From: DATLSM01 sp049585815
Lineage (GTDB): Bacteria > Actinomycetota > Thermoleophilia > Solirubrobacterales > 70-9
Length of the DNA: 54,983 nt
Direction: 5' to 3'
Assembly: GCA_049585815.1 (NCBI GenBank)
Contig: JBAVAR010000075.1
Location: forward strand, 1 to 54,983
Part shown: in pieces, positions 9,204 to 17,864 of the stretch
Position numbering within the stretch: position 1 is the stretch's first letter
How the letters are laid out: every line of letters starts with the position of its first letter
Translations under genes and position numbers: made by a program
Notes under the pieces: model-generated
The model's database searches: none
Seen by the model: only the letters and a program-made list of their open reading frames with translations
Told to the model about the DNA's origin: nothing

Positions 9204-10337
9204 ATGGGCGCGAGTGCACTCAGGAAATCCGGGACACCGAACCGGCCGCGGGTAACCTTCGCGATCGGCGGACTCGGCATTGGGGGCTCAGAGCGCCAGC
9301 TGATTGACCTTATCTCCGAGGCTCACCCGGAACGAATCGAGGCCGCGGTGATCACGTTCTCAAGCGCTTGCGACCCAGCCCATGGCGAGCGCCTGCGCGA
9401 ACTGGGGGTCGAGCTGATCCAGCTCTCGCCCTCACATGGGCCACGGGCGCTGCGCCCGGCTCTCTCTGTACCGCGCACTTTCAGTGCCCTGCAGCGGCTG
9501 CAGCCTGACCTGATCTACTCCTGGCTCGAGGAGGCCTCGACCACGGTCACTCCGCCGGCACGCGCGCTCGGAGTCCCGGTCGTGATCGCCCGCCGCAGCG
9601 TGTGCGGCTCGAAAACCGAACGCTGGGCCATCTTCCGCCTCCCAATTCGCTGGGCAGAGCGCCGCGCCAGTCTGGTAACCGGCAACTCGAGGGCCGTGAT
9701 TGAGGTGGCCGAAGAACGAGGCGTACGCGCAGATCGCCTTCGGCTCGTGCGCAACGGCCACCCTCCGGTCGAGCCCCTGCCGCCACCACCGGGTGAGGTG
9801 GTCGCTCTCGGTTACCTGGCCAACTACCGCGCCGAAAAGGGACACAGCCGGTTGCTGGCCGCCCTCGAGCTCGTCCGCGCCGAGTCCCCCTGGCGGGCCG
9901 ACCTTGTCGGTGCGGGCCCGCTGCAGAAGCAGATCGCGGCCGAGATTGCCGATCGTGGCCTATCCGAGCGGGTGTGGGCAGGCGGCCCCGTCACCGACAT
10001 CCGCGGCTTCTGGGCAGAGCACGACGTCGCCGTCCTTCTGTCCGACGACGAGGGCAGCCCCAACGCGCTGATCGAGGCCGCGCTGCTCGGTCGCCCCTTG
10101 GTCGGAACCGACGGAGGCGGTACCCGCGAGATCGTCGCCCCCGACGGCGGCCTGCTCGTCTCTCACGAGCCCCGCGAGATCGCGGCTGCGCTTGAGCGCC
10201 TGATCGATGATCAGGCGCTGCGACTGGCGCTAGGGAAGGGCGCGCGCCTACAAGCCGCCGAGCGACACGACCTTCAGCGGTTCGTTGCCGGGCACCTCAG
10301 CGTTATCGAGGAGGCACTCCAAGCGGGCCTCGTGTGA
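9204..10337 (+). CDS. GT4 family glycosyltransferase
   Basis: 377 aa GT-B enzyme. The N-terminal domain opens with TFAIGGLGIGGSERQLIDL (acceptor-side glycine loop, residues about 14-32). The C-terminal domain has GYLANYRAEKGHSRLL and the EX7E motif SDDEGSPNALIEAALLGRP. It starts 12 bases after the flippase stop and belongs to the same operon. It probably extends the lipid-linked repeat unit. It is convergent with the lipoprotein gene downstream, with only 8 bases between the two stop codons. Confidence 0.9.
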   Translation: MGASALRKSGTPNRPRVTFAIGGLGIGGSERQLIDLISEAHPERIEAAVITFSSACDPAHGERLRELGVELIQLSPSHGPRALRPALSVPRTFSALQRLQPDLIYSWLEEASTTVTPPARALGVPVVIARRSVCGSKTERWAIFRLPIRWAERRASLVTGNSRAVIEVAEERGVRADRLRLVRNGHPPVEPLPPPPGEVVALGYLANYRAEKGHSRLLAALELVRAESPWRADLVGAGPLQKQIAAEIADRGLSERVWAGGPVTDIRGFWAEHDVAVLLSDDEGSPNALIEAALLGRPLVGTDGGGTREIVAPDGGLLVSHEPREIAAALERLIDDQALRLALGKGARLQAAERHDLQRFVAGHLSVIEEALQAGLV

Positions 10338-10345
10338 AACCGGAT

Positions 10346-11008
10346 TTAGCCTTCCTTCTTCAGCTCCTGCTGGCGGTAGCGTGCCTGGAGTTCAGATCCT
10401 TCGTTACCTGCCTTTGTGGCCGCCGGTGAGACCTGTTGGGGGTTGGTGGGTAGCTTGCCGTTCTTTTCGATTTCCACCCGGTTCTCTTCGAGCTGGTCGA
10501 GCTCGAGGTCCAGGCGCGAGTCGTAGGCGATCTGCCAGTTGCCCCCCAGCCGCCGCCAGGTGATCGAGTTGAGTTCTTTGGTGCCTTCGGGAAGCCTCAC
10601 CGTGTAATAGACCGTCGTCTCGCCAAGCCTCCTACCGATCCGTTGGATTTCGGGCTTCAGCAGCGGATACGTGGAACTGTTGATCCGCTTGGCGGCGATG
10701 ATTTTGGCGGTCCCCACAAACTTGCGAAAGGCCTGTTCATAGGACGCCGCCGCATCGGCCCAGGAGCGGTACTGAAGATCTGACCAGAAGTTCAGGAACG
10801 CCTGCTGCACGCTCCCTTCCGGGTACTTCTTCAGTTCCGTTGTGGAGATCAGGGCGCTCGGTTCAGAACTCGAGGACGAGGGCTTCGAGGCTTCGCTGGA
10901 CCCGCACGCGGTGAGCGCAAGCGTCGCAATCACCGCGACGAACGCGGTCGGAATGGCTCGACGCGCCAGCTGGCGCGAACGGCCCGAGGAGTCCGCACCA
11001 GTTCCCAC
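10346..11008 (-). CDS. Predicted lipoprotein, possibly NTF2-like
   Basis: About 220 aa from the GTG at 11008. An N-terminal basic stretch (RSRQLARRAIP) leads into a hydrophobic segment ending in the lipobox LTAC, then a Ser-rich linker. The mature domain (YPEGSVQQAFLNFWSDLQ, then WADAAASYEQAFRKFVG and a set of beta-strand-like segments ending WQIAYDSRLDLEL) looks like the small helix-plus-sheet pattern of NTF2-like proteins, but I cannot confirm the family. The C-terminal 40 residues are charged and Gln/Glu-rich. It is a single minus-strand gene inside the plus-strand exopolysaccharide locus; its start codon is only 12 bases from that of the divergent membrane glycosyltransferase. Confidence 0.72.
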   Translation of the reverse strand: MGTGADSSGRSRQLARRAIPTAFVAVIATLALTACGSSEASKPSSSSSEPSALISTTELKKYPEGSVQQAFLNFWSDLQYRSWADAAASYEQAFRKFVGTAKIIAAKRINSSTYPLLKPEIQRIGRRLGETTVYYTVRLPEGTKELNSITWRRLGGNWQIAYDSRLDLELDQLEENRVEIEKNGKLPTNPQQVSPAATKAGNEGSELQARYRQQELKKEG

Positions 11009-11020
11009 CGCGAGAAGTAT

Positions 11021-12532
11021 ATGTTCATGCGCCCCATGAAGCTGGATGACACACGGGTCTTCCTCTCTGAGTTCAACCAGAGCGAGGCGGAGATCGGCGG
11101 CATCGCTGAGCGGTTCCCGCCCGAGCACCGGCGGGCGCTGCTGCTCAGCACGATCGGCGTGACGCTGGTCGCAGTCTCCGTCCGCATACCGCTGTTGGGC
11201 ACGACCTTCACGGCTCCAGACACGGCTCAGTACCTGAGCACCGCGAAGCACGTCTTTCACCAGGGATACGTAAGCAATCTGAGGCCCCCGGGCTATGCGA
11301 CGGTACTCGCGATTTTTGAAGCCGTGGGCGCCAACCCGCTCGAAGCCGCCGTCATATTCCAGAACGCGATCGGGATGATCCTGCCCGCCTTTGTCCTGCT
11401 CGTCGGCTGGCGCTTCTTTAGCCCAGCCGTAGGCATATGCGCCGGGTTTCTCACCGCAGCCTCGCCGCTAACGACGATGATTGAGCAGTTCGCGCTCTCC
11501 GACTACCTGTTCGGCGTACTCATATTCATCGGCACGACTCTGCTCGCCGAGGCAGTGCTGCGATCCCGGATGGAGAGAAACCCCTGGAAGTTGCTCGCCG
11601 GTGCCGGTGTCGCCTTCGGCCTTGCGACCCTGTTCCGCGCAAACGGGCTAATAGCGCTGTTCTCCATGCCGGTTGTACTTTTGATCTGCGCCCCGCGCTG
11701 GCGAGCGGCGCTGCGCTCGAGCGCGATCGCTGTCACTTCGATGGTCCTCGTCCTGGCGCCATGGTGCATTCACAACCTGGTCAGCTTCGACGATCCCAAC
11801 ATCGCCAGCGAGAGTGGCATCGCCCTCTACGCGCGAGCGGTCGCCTACGACGAAGTTCCTCCCTCGTCGAGCAGCGCCAACGGCCGCGTCGCACTCGGTG
11901 TCTACAACACCTCTGCCTACGGTGGGAGGGCAGAACAGGAGGTCCCGACGACCGCCCCGCTTTACAAGGCCTTTGTTGAAGAGGGCAAGAGCACGAAGGA
12001 AGCCTCATCTGCGATGGCCACGCTGGCGCGGGAAGCGATCATCGACAATCCCGATGTGTACCTGGAACGAACGGCGGAAATACTGCGTCGCTATCAGGGA
12101 ATATATGACCCGCAAACCCTGACCAACAAGAACGACAGAGACGAGATCTCGACGGCAAGAGAATACGCCCGAGCCCTCAACCCCCATACGAAGACGCTGC
12201 CTGGTGAATCTGGCTTTACCCTCGCGCCCTGGCACGTAGCCCAGGCGCTGACGATGATCCTCTTCATTCTCACCGTCGGTGGCCTGCTAATGCTGGCACT
12301 CCCATTTCTGGGCAGCCTTCGCAGCCGACTGGCCGCGACGAGCTTCCTCACCGTAGGGTTGATGGGCCTGGTCGGGGTCAGCCTCACGGCGCGCTGGGAG
12401 GCGCGGCATGGCATCGTCTTCGCACCCTTTGTATGGCTACTGGCCACGGCTACAGTGGCCCTCTTTGTGAAGCTGATCGTCGCGGCCGTTCGCCGATCCC
12501 CTTGGCGTCGGACGCAAGATGCGACGCCTTGA
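11021..12532 (+). CDS. GT39-like (GT-C) membrane glycosyltransferase
   Basis: 503 aa. After a 40-residue cytoplasmic N-terminus there are about 10 hydrophobic segments. The first outside loop carries an acidic motif (TTFTAPDTAQYLSTAKHV) followed by RPPGYATVLAIFEAVG, as in the PMT_2/ArnT-like families that use polyprenyl-P-sugar donors. A soluble outside loop lies at about 260-370. A GAGAAG box is located 4-9 bases before the ATG at 11021. It overlaps the next gene (O-antigen ligase-like) by 14 bases, so the two are probably coupled and act on the same outside glycan. The substrate is unknown. Confidence 0.8.
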   Translation: MFMRPMKLDDTRVFLSEFNQSEAEIGGIAERFPPEHRRALLLSTIGVTLVAVSVRIPLLGTTFTAPDTAQYLSTAKHVFHQGYVSNLRPPGYATVLAIFEAVGANPLEAAVIFQNAIGMILPAFVLLVGWRFFSPAVGICAGFLTAASPLTTMIEQFALSDYLFGVLIFIGTTLLAEAVLRSRMERNPWKLLAGAGVAFGLATLFRANGLIALFSMPVVLLICAPRWRAALRSSAIAVTSMVLVLAPWCIHNLVSFDDPNIASESGIALYARAVAYDEVPPSSSSANGRVALGVYNTSAYGGRAEQEVPTTAPLYKAFVEEGKSTKEASSAMATLAREAIIDNPDVYLERTAEILRRYQGIYDPQTLTNKNDRDEISTAREYARALNPHTKTLPGESGFTLAPWHVAQALTMILFILTVGGLLMLALPFLGSLRSRLAATSFLTVGLMGLVGVSLTARWEARHGIVFAPFVWLLATATVALFVKLIVAAVRRSPWRRTQDATP

Positions 12533-14303
12533 TGCGAACGGCGGGCCGGTGAGCGCTAGCCGGCCTGGGTACCGCCGAACCAGGGTCGGCCTGCTCGGGG
12601 CCGCCTTCCTGGCGCCTTTTTCGGCGACCCACATCGCCGGTCCGCTCACAGTAGGGCGAGGAGCGGCCCTCGCATTCGCGGTGCTGCTGGCCCTCGACAT
12701 TTTGCGGGAACGGCCGCCTCAGTTCAGGATCGACCTGCCGGCGGTCCTCCTCGTTGGCGCCTACATCGGGATCACTGGCTGGATCTACCTCAACAAGGCC
12801 GCCTGGGGCTGCAACTGCCAAGGAAGGGCCGGCGGCTTTGTCGAGTTCGCGACCATAGGAGTTCTTGCGCTGATCGCGATCAGCTTTGAACCGCGCCTGC
12901 GCCAATCAGCTCTGATCGCTGCCCTTTGCGGGCTAGTGCTCGCCGCCATGCTGGCCCTCGCCGGCGCCGGTTCAATCAACTCCGGCACAGTCGACCTGAC
13001 CCGCACAGGAGGTCGCCTCTCGGGGACGTACGGCAATGCGAACGAACTCGGCTTCGCGGCCGCCATGGGAATCGTGATCGCTCTCGCCTACCTGTGCGCG
13101 GCCCGCGACCGTCTCGCTCAGCTCGCCCTTGCCGCCTCACTCCTGGTACTCGGTTTGACCTTAGCGCTCACCTTCTCGCGTGGATCAATCGTCGCCGTCG
13201 GAGCGGGCGCCATCTCACTGGCGCTGCGCTGGGCATGGGGGGTTGGGAAGCGACTCATGCTCGTATTCGGCACTGCGACCGTGATGATGGTGATCGCTGC
13301 GATCCTTTATTCGGCCTTCGAGCAAAACCGCGAGGAAGCCAGCTTTGAATCGATTCCCACCTCGCTGAGCGGCCTCAGCCAGCGTGACGAGAGTGGTTGG
13401 GACAGCCGCGGGTTGGGGCCGATACCGCACGGACCCTCGACCCTTTTAAACCACCAAGGCGCGATCGTTGTCCGCAGCACACGCTCTGGAGAGGGCGCCA
13501 GCCTCCGCTGGGGAGAAGCGAGCAGCAGAAATACCTACATACTCAAGCTACGCGCGCGCACTACCGGAGCATTGGCGCCGTTCCGGTTTGCGCTAGGGGA
13601 TTCCTCCAACGGCTCCGCGCGGGCGATGCAGAGCGCAGCGCTGGAGGACCGATGGAGAAGGTTCTCGCTGATCTGGCACCCGCGAATCCGGTCGCCGCAC
13701 GCCACCCTCTACCTCTGGCAGGCGGGCGGGCCAGGAACTTTCGAATTCTCCGATGTCAGGGTCCTCGCCATTCCCCCGATCGGTGCAAGGACCGCTCTCG
13801 TCCAACCGCGTAGGCTCACTGGCTCCCTCTACCGGCGGCTGACCTCAACCGCCGCCAGGGCCGAACAGCGCTACCTGCAATCTCGCATTGATGCCGCCCA
13901 TGAGGCGCTTGACGCCTTCGTCTCACAACCTCTGCGCGGGATCGGCTGGGGGACCTTCCCCTCCTACGCGGCAGCGCACCTCGACTACGGCCCGCTGGCT
14001 GCACATAACCAGTATCTGGCTTTCGCAGCCGAACTCGGCATCATCGGTGCTCTGTTGATCGCTGTTCTGGTCGCCGCCGCGGTGACCGGGATCAGGCGAA
14101 CCGGTCCTGATCCGGGCGACGCTGCCGCGGTCGCCGTCCTCGCCGCGACCGCGGCTGGCTTGATCTTCATCGAAGCGCTGCCGGCACCGCAGATTTCGAT
14201 ATCGGTCGGATTGGCGCTGGCTATCGTCTGCGCAAATCAGAGGGCCAGCACAAGCTCGGAGATCTCCGATCCGCCGTTGAGAGAGGATTCCTCCCGCAGA
14301 TGA
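12519..14303 (+). CDS. O-antigen ligase-like protein with a large outside insertion
   Basis: 594 aa. Residues 20-270 contain nine or so membrane segments, with SGTYGNANELGFAAAMG and TFSRGSIVAVGAG typical of the WaaL/Wzy family. The Wzy_C-type motif is near 450-505: RIDAAHEALDAFVSQPLRGI, YGPLAAHNQYLAFAAELG. Between them, about residues 275-440, sits a long extracytoplasmic insertion with beta-sandwich-like features (ASLRWGEASSRNTYILKLRA, RWRRFSLIWHPRI, GTFEFSDVRVL). This resembles a carbohydrate-binding or sugar-binding jelly roll more than the usual ligase loop. It overlaps the upstream GT39-like gene by 14 bases, and its 3' end overlaps the convergent methyltransferase by 67 bases. Confidence 0.85.
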   Translation: MRRLDANGGPVSASRPGYRRTRVGLLGAAFLAPFSATHIAGPLTVGRGAALAFAVLLALDILRERPPQFRIDLPAVLLVGAYIGITGWIYLNKAAWGCNCQGRAGGFVEFATIGVLALIAISFEPRLRQSALIAALCGLVLAAMLALAGAGSINSGTVDLTRTGGRLSGTYGNANELGFAAAMGIVIALAYLCAARDRLAQLALAASLLVLGLTLALTFSRGSIVAVGAGAISLALRWAWGVGKRLMLVFGTATVMMVIAAILYSAFEQNREEASFESIPTSLSGLSQRDESGWDSRGLGPIPHGPSTLLNHQGAIVVRSTRSGEGASLRWGEASSRNTYILKLRARTTGALAPFRFALGDSSNGSARAMQSAALEDRWRRFSLIWHPRIRSPHATLYLWQAGGPGTFEFSDVRVLAIPPIGARTALVQPRRLTGSLYRRLTSTAARAEQRYLQSRIDAAHEALDAFVSQPLRGIGWGTFPSYAAAHLDYGPLAAHNQYLAFAAELGIIGALLIAVLVAAAVTGIRRTGPDPGDAAAVAVLAATAAGLIFIEALPAPQISISVGLALAIVCANQRASTSSEISDPPLREDSSRR

Positions 14304-15070
14304 TCCCGCTCCCGCCGAAAGATCGTCGCCCGATTGGTCCCGTCCTGCGTCGTCCGCACCAACACGAGCAGCCCCCCGTCCCGGACCCTGTCGCGCAGGT
14401 TTGCGATCACCTGCACCATCTCCGGTTCATCGAAGTAGGAGGGCTGGACCAGGTTGGCCGCCCGCAAGACATCGAACGCGGCCGGGAAGCGCCCCGAAAC
14501 TGTGACGTCATCTGAGACGACCTCGACTCCCGCGCGGCGGTGCAGCTCAGGGCTGACGAGCGAGATCGGGCGCTGGACGAGGCCGCCTCGCATGGTTTCA
14601 TCGGCGGATACCGGCCGGGCACGAGTAGCGATCCTGCGCAGAAGAGGACTCAAGGCCGGGCGGGCGAGCCTAACCGGGCGCCGAGCCGACAGAGTAAGCG
14701 CCAGCGATCGGACCTCGAGCAGCAGCGGCTCCCCGCAGTCGTCGAAGAGAACGGCGAACCAGTTGCCCCAGCTCATCAGCCTGCCATCGGTCACAAGGTC
14801 GCCAGCGACCAGGCTGTGGCGCACGCTGTTCTCGGTTAGGTAATCGCTCCACTCCAGCGTCGAGATACCTGAGGAGACCGCGACATCCATCACCCTCAGG
14901 CATTGACCACGGGGCAGAAAGTCGAGCAGCCATTCGTTCAGGTCATCGAGGCGATTCGGGTAGGTCGTCTTCCAGGTGCCGTTCGGCAGCCGCACCTTGC
15001 CGAAGAAACGTTGCTCGACGTCGGGCGCCACCTCACCGTCCGCCCCGTAGACCCTGAGCGCAAGTGGCAT
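14237..15070 (-). CDS. Class I SAM-dependent methyltransferase-like protein, atypical motif I
   Basis: 277 aa. The SAM-binding motif I appears as LRVMDVAVSSGISTLEW (around 58-74), where the usual DxGxGxG is replaced by DVAVSSG; the later strand AFDVLRAANLVQPSYF and the helix/strand LRDRVRDGGLLVLVRTT fit motifs IV-VI of a Rossmann methyltransferase. The acceptor is unknown; by context it may modify a sugar or its precursor. It lies 8 bases downstream of the SDR epimerase, so the two are co-transcribed. Its last 67 bases overlap the 3' end of the opposite-strand ligase gene. Methylase activity is inferred from fold only. Confidence 0.75.
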   Translation of the reverse strand: MPLALRVYGADGEVAPDVEQRFFGKVRLPNGTWKTTYPNRLDDLNEWLLDFLPRGQCLRVMDVAVSSGISTLEWSDYLTENSVRHSLVAGDLVTDGRLMSWGNWFAVLFDDCGEPLLLEVRSLALTLSARRPVRLARPALSPLLRRIATRARPVSADETMRGGLVQRPISLVSPELHRRAGVEVVSDDVTVSGRFPAAFDVLRAANLVQPSYFDEPEMVQVIANLRDRVRDGGLLVLVRTTQDGTNRATIFRRERDHLREESSLNGGSEISELVLAL

Positions 15071-15078
15071 CGACTCAG

Positions 15079-16038
15079 TCAGGAGAGGGCGTGAGATCCG
15101 GATCGGTCCGCCGCATCCCGCAGGTACTCGACTGTGCGGCGCAGACCCTCGCCGAACTCGATCTTGGGTTGATAGCCCAGTCGCTCCATCGCTCGCGAGA
15201 TGTCGGCCAGCGAGTGCTTGACGTCACCAGGGCGCGATTCGAGGTAGGAGGCATCGATCTCAATCCCAATGATGCCGCGAAGATCTTTGAGTAGGCGATT
15301 GAGGCTAATTCGCTCGCCGCAGGCCACGTTGAACATCTCACCAGAGATCCCCTCCGCACTCGCGGCGAGCAGATTGGCTTCTATGACATTGTCGATATAG
15401 GTGAAGTCCCGCGACTGCTCGCCGTCACCAAAGACGATCGGCTGTTTACCCTCGAGCAGTGCGGTGATGAAGCGCGGAATCACCGCTGCGTACTGGGATT
15501 GGGGGTCCTGACGCGGTCCAAAAACGTTGAAGTAGCGCAGAGCAACCGTCTCCAGGTCATAAACCTCAGAGAAGCTGCGGCAATAGCCCTCGCTCGCAAG
15601 CTTCGCCACGGCGTATGGGGAGATCGGTCTCGGCGTTCTATCCTCCTGCTTGGGCAGAGTCCGATCAGCGCCGTAGATGGATGAAGAGGAGGCGTAGACA
15701 ACCCGGCGCACGCCACTATCGCGCGCGGCCAACAGCAGGTTGAGGGTGCCGATCACGTTGACCGCCGTGCTCGTCAGGGGATCCTGAATCGACCTTGGCA
15801 CAGAGGGCAGCGCCGCCTGGTGGAAGACAACCTCGCAGCCCTGGACGGCGTTGTGGGCCCGCTCGTAGCTCTGGATGTCGCCCTCGATCAAATCGATGGA
15901 ATCGCCCAGTTCGACGAGGTTTGATCGCGAACCGGTGGAGAAGTTGTCGAGCACGCGAACCTCATAGCCGCCTTCAACTAGGCGCGCAGCGAGGTGGGAT
16001 CCAATGAATCCAGCGCCACCCGTTACTAAGGCTCTCAT
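15079..16038 (-). CDS. SDR-family UDP-sugar 4-epimerase-like protein
   Basis: 319 aa, started at the ATG at 16038 just before GGAGFIGSH (7-15). Ser118-120 and Tyr142/Lys146 (SPYAVAK) form the catalytic set. RYFNVFGPRQDPQSQYAAVI and the GDGEQSRDFTYIDNVI block are characteristic of the WbpP/GalE branch (UDP-GlcNAc or UDP-Glc 4-epimerases) with NAD bound permanently. It supplies sugar nucleotides to the locus. It is followed 8 bases later by the methyltransferase gene. It is clearly different from the epimerase at 5556-6539, so at least two sugar nucleotides are made here. Confidence 0.9.
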   Translation of the reverse strand: MRALVTGGAGFIGSHLAARLVEGGYEVRVLDNFSTGSRSNLVELGDSIDLIEGDIQSYERAHNAVQGCEVVFHQAALPSVPRSIQDPLTSTAVNVIGTLNLLLAARDSGVRRVVYASSSSIYGADRTLPKQEDRTPRPISPYAVAKLASEGYCRSFSEVYDLETVALRYFNVFGPRQDPQSQYAAVIPRFITALLEGKQPIVFGDGEQSRDFTYIDNVIEANLLAASAEGISGEMFNVACGERISLNRLLKDLRGIIGIEIDASYLESRPGDVKHSLADISRAMERLGYQPKIEFGEGLRRTVEYLRDAADRSGSHALS

Positions 16039-16100
16039 CTCAAGATCACAGCGCAATGATGTCAGAGGGATGGCAACCCGTTGGGGACGGGTCGGCGGCT

Positions 16101-17222
16101 CTATCCGTTCTTGAATGCGTAATAGGCTGGCTTTTTGGCGCCCGAATAGGTGAGGAGGCCGCGGTCGACCTGATTGCCGAGACCGTTCGGCCTGTCGTCT
16201 TCAAGCGCGAACCATCCCAGAGTAAAGATCCGATGCCAATGTCGCTCGATCGAGAATGCCGCTGCCAGCCAGTTCGCGGCCGTCTTTGGGGTGACCCAAT
16301 AGTTGAATTCGTAGTTGGGGTCGGTGGGGAGGAAATACTCAGAAAGGAAGAGGGGCAGCCTGTGGTCGCGCCCGTCCCGGGAAAGGTACTTGTCCAAATA
16401 CCGTGCGACGACATCGAGGTCACAGAAGTCGGCGACGCCGCTGGTCGGGTTGATCAGGCCCTTGCTCAGGTCAGGGCGCCGGTAGCCGAACGGGTTCTGG
16501 CCATACATGTCCATCCGCGGCGGCTTGCCGTCGGGCAATCGCAGGGCCTTGATGTAGGCGAGCGGTCGGATGTCACCACCGCTAAAGGTGTTGCCCCCGA
16601 TCACAACGTTTGCAGGGTTGACCTGCTTCAGCGCCCCATAGGAGTCGTCGAGGATCTGGGCGTAGATTTCGGGCCCACGGCGCTGGGCCGGAGTCAGGTT
16701 GAGCCCTTCAACGTGCGCCAGCGGCATGAAGTTCTGCCTCCGCGACGGCTCACCCCATATCTGCCAAAAATGAACCTGGGGCCAGCGCTTGGAAGCCGCA
16801 GCAACGAATTCAGCGTATTCCTGAGGATGCTTCGGCGCCCAGCGCCAGGGACGACCGCCGTTGGCCCAGCCGGGAGCGCCGGTGACCTCGAGGACCACCT
16901 GTATGCCGTGTTCCTGGGCGTGGGCGATCATTTCTTCGACCGCCGGCGTCCACTGATAGGCCGGGTCATCGGGATCGGTTGGGTCGGCCGGCCGGGTCGG
17001 CGCAATCCTCGCCCAGTTGATCGTGAACTCATATAGGCCGGCACCCAGTTCGTCATAGGTGTCGAACGCCTTTGCATCGTATGGTCCCCAGATCAGCTTG
17101 CGCGTCGTCACCGCTGCCGAAACGGGTCCGGGCAGGACGAGGCACCCAAGCACGAACGCCGCGAAGAGCACCGAGATCGCGCGCCAGGTTGGGTCCTCTA
17201 GAGTCTTGAATCTCAAGGTCAT
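16101..17222 (-). CDS. Secreted TIM-barrel glycoside hydrolase (GH39/GH5-like)
   Basis: 373 aa from the ATG at 17222. A signal peptide runs to about residue 38 (AISVLFAAFVLGCLVLPGPV). The catalytic domain fits a clan-A (alpha/beta)8 glycosidase: acid/base Glu in HFWQIWGEPS (about 157) and nucleophile Glu in LPLFLSEYF (about 295), the strand-4/strand-7 spacing of that clan. Unlike the usual NEP, the acid/base Glu is preceded by Gly. It probably trims or releases an exopolysaccharide made by the locus. Its ATG overlaps the ATG of the opposite-strand gene at 17221 through a shared CATG; neither has a strong ribosome site. Confidence 0.82.
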   Translation of the reverse strand: MTLRFKTLEDPTWRAISVLFAAFVLGCLVLPGPVSAAVTTRKLIWGPYDAKAFDTYDELGAGLYEFTINWARIAPTRPADPTDPDDPAYQWTPAVEEMIAHAQEHGIQVVLEVTGAPGWANGGRPWRWAPKHPQEYAEFVAAASKRWPQVHFWQIWGEPSRRQNFMPLAHVEGLNLTPAQRRGPEIYAQILDDSYGALKQVNPANVVIGGNTFSGGDIRPLAYIKALRLPDGKPPRMDMYGQNPFGYRRPDLSKGLINPTSGVADFCDLDVVARYLDKYLSRDGRDHRLPLFLSEYFLPTDPNYEFNYWVTPKTAANWLAAAFSIERHWHRIFTLGWFALEDDRPNGLGNQVDRGLLTYSGAKKPAYYAFKNG

Positions 17223-17751
17223 GGCAGCTGCCGGATCGAATAAGAACAGCGAGAACCCTCCCCGGTTTCGCCATCGGATCGTACAAAGGTCGGTCCTCGT
17301 CTTGGTAGCGCTGGTCTGGTTGGGCGCACCTGGCGCTTCGGCGGTAGCGAAGGGGGTCTTTTTCGAACCCGAAAGCCCAGCCGGCAAGGAGTACGCCCTT
17401 CCCCTCTCTCAGGCACGAAGCAACGGGGCCGGCAGGAGTGGAGTGGGCAAAGATGGCTCGGCGGAAATCGCGCCCTTGTTTGGAGAAGGGATTTCGGGAC
17501 GACCCGGTGGCGCGGGCGGTGGGCAGCCGGCGCCCCCAAGACCGCTAGGGCAAGAAAGGGCAACCCCCTCCAGGACGCCCAACGCCAAAGCCCACGGCGC
17601 CAACCGGCGCTATTCCGGGGCCAGTGGTGTTCTGGCCAAAGAGGAGGTTTATCCGCTCTCAAGCGCGGCCATCCTTGTGGCGCTAGTTGTCCTCGTTGGC
17701 GTGGGTTTGGGCTTCGCCCTCAGGGTCTTTGGCCGGTTGCCGTCCACCTAG
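17221..17751 (+). CDS. Small exported protein with C-terminal membrane anchor
   Basis: 176 aa from the ATG at 17221; I do not recognise a named family. Visible parts: basic N-terminus, signal segment (SVLVLVALVWLGAPGASAVA, 24-43), a conserved-looking block FEPESPAGKEYALPLSQAR just after it, a low-complexity Gly/Pro/Ser linker (70-125), and a C-terminal transmembrane helix (SSAAILVALVVLVGVGLGFA) with a short basic tail RVFGRLPST. That arrangement suggests an outside-facing, tail-anchored protein. From memory, similar SPAGKEYALPL proteins occur in Thermoleophilia. AAGG lies only 2 bases before the ATG, so the start is not certain. It overlaps the start of the divergent glycosidase. Confidence 0.6.
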   Translation: MAAAGSNKNSENPPRFRHRIVQRSVLVLVALVWLGAPGASAVAKGVFFEPESPAGKEYALPLSQARSNGAGRSGVGKDGSAEIAPLFGEGISGRPGGAGGGQPAPPRPLGQERATPSRTPNAKAHGANRRYSGASGVLAKEEVYPLSSAAILVALVVLVGVGLGFALRVFGRLPST

Positions 17752-17864
17752 GACGCCATCGTCAAGCCTGCTTGTTCCAAACGGAGCTGCCGCAGCGTCC
17801 AAGTCTCGAGGACGCGCTCCCAAAGAGCGACTTGAGCTTCACGGTTTTGGGTTTTGACAAGGAG

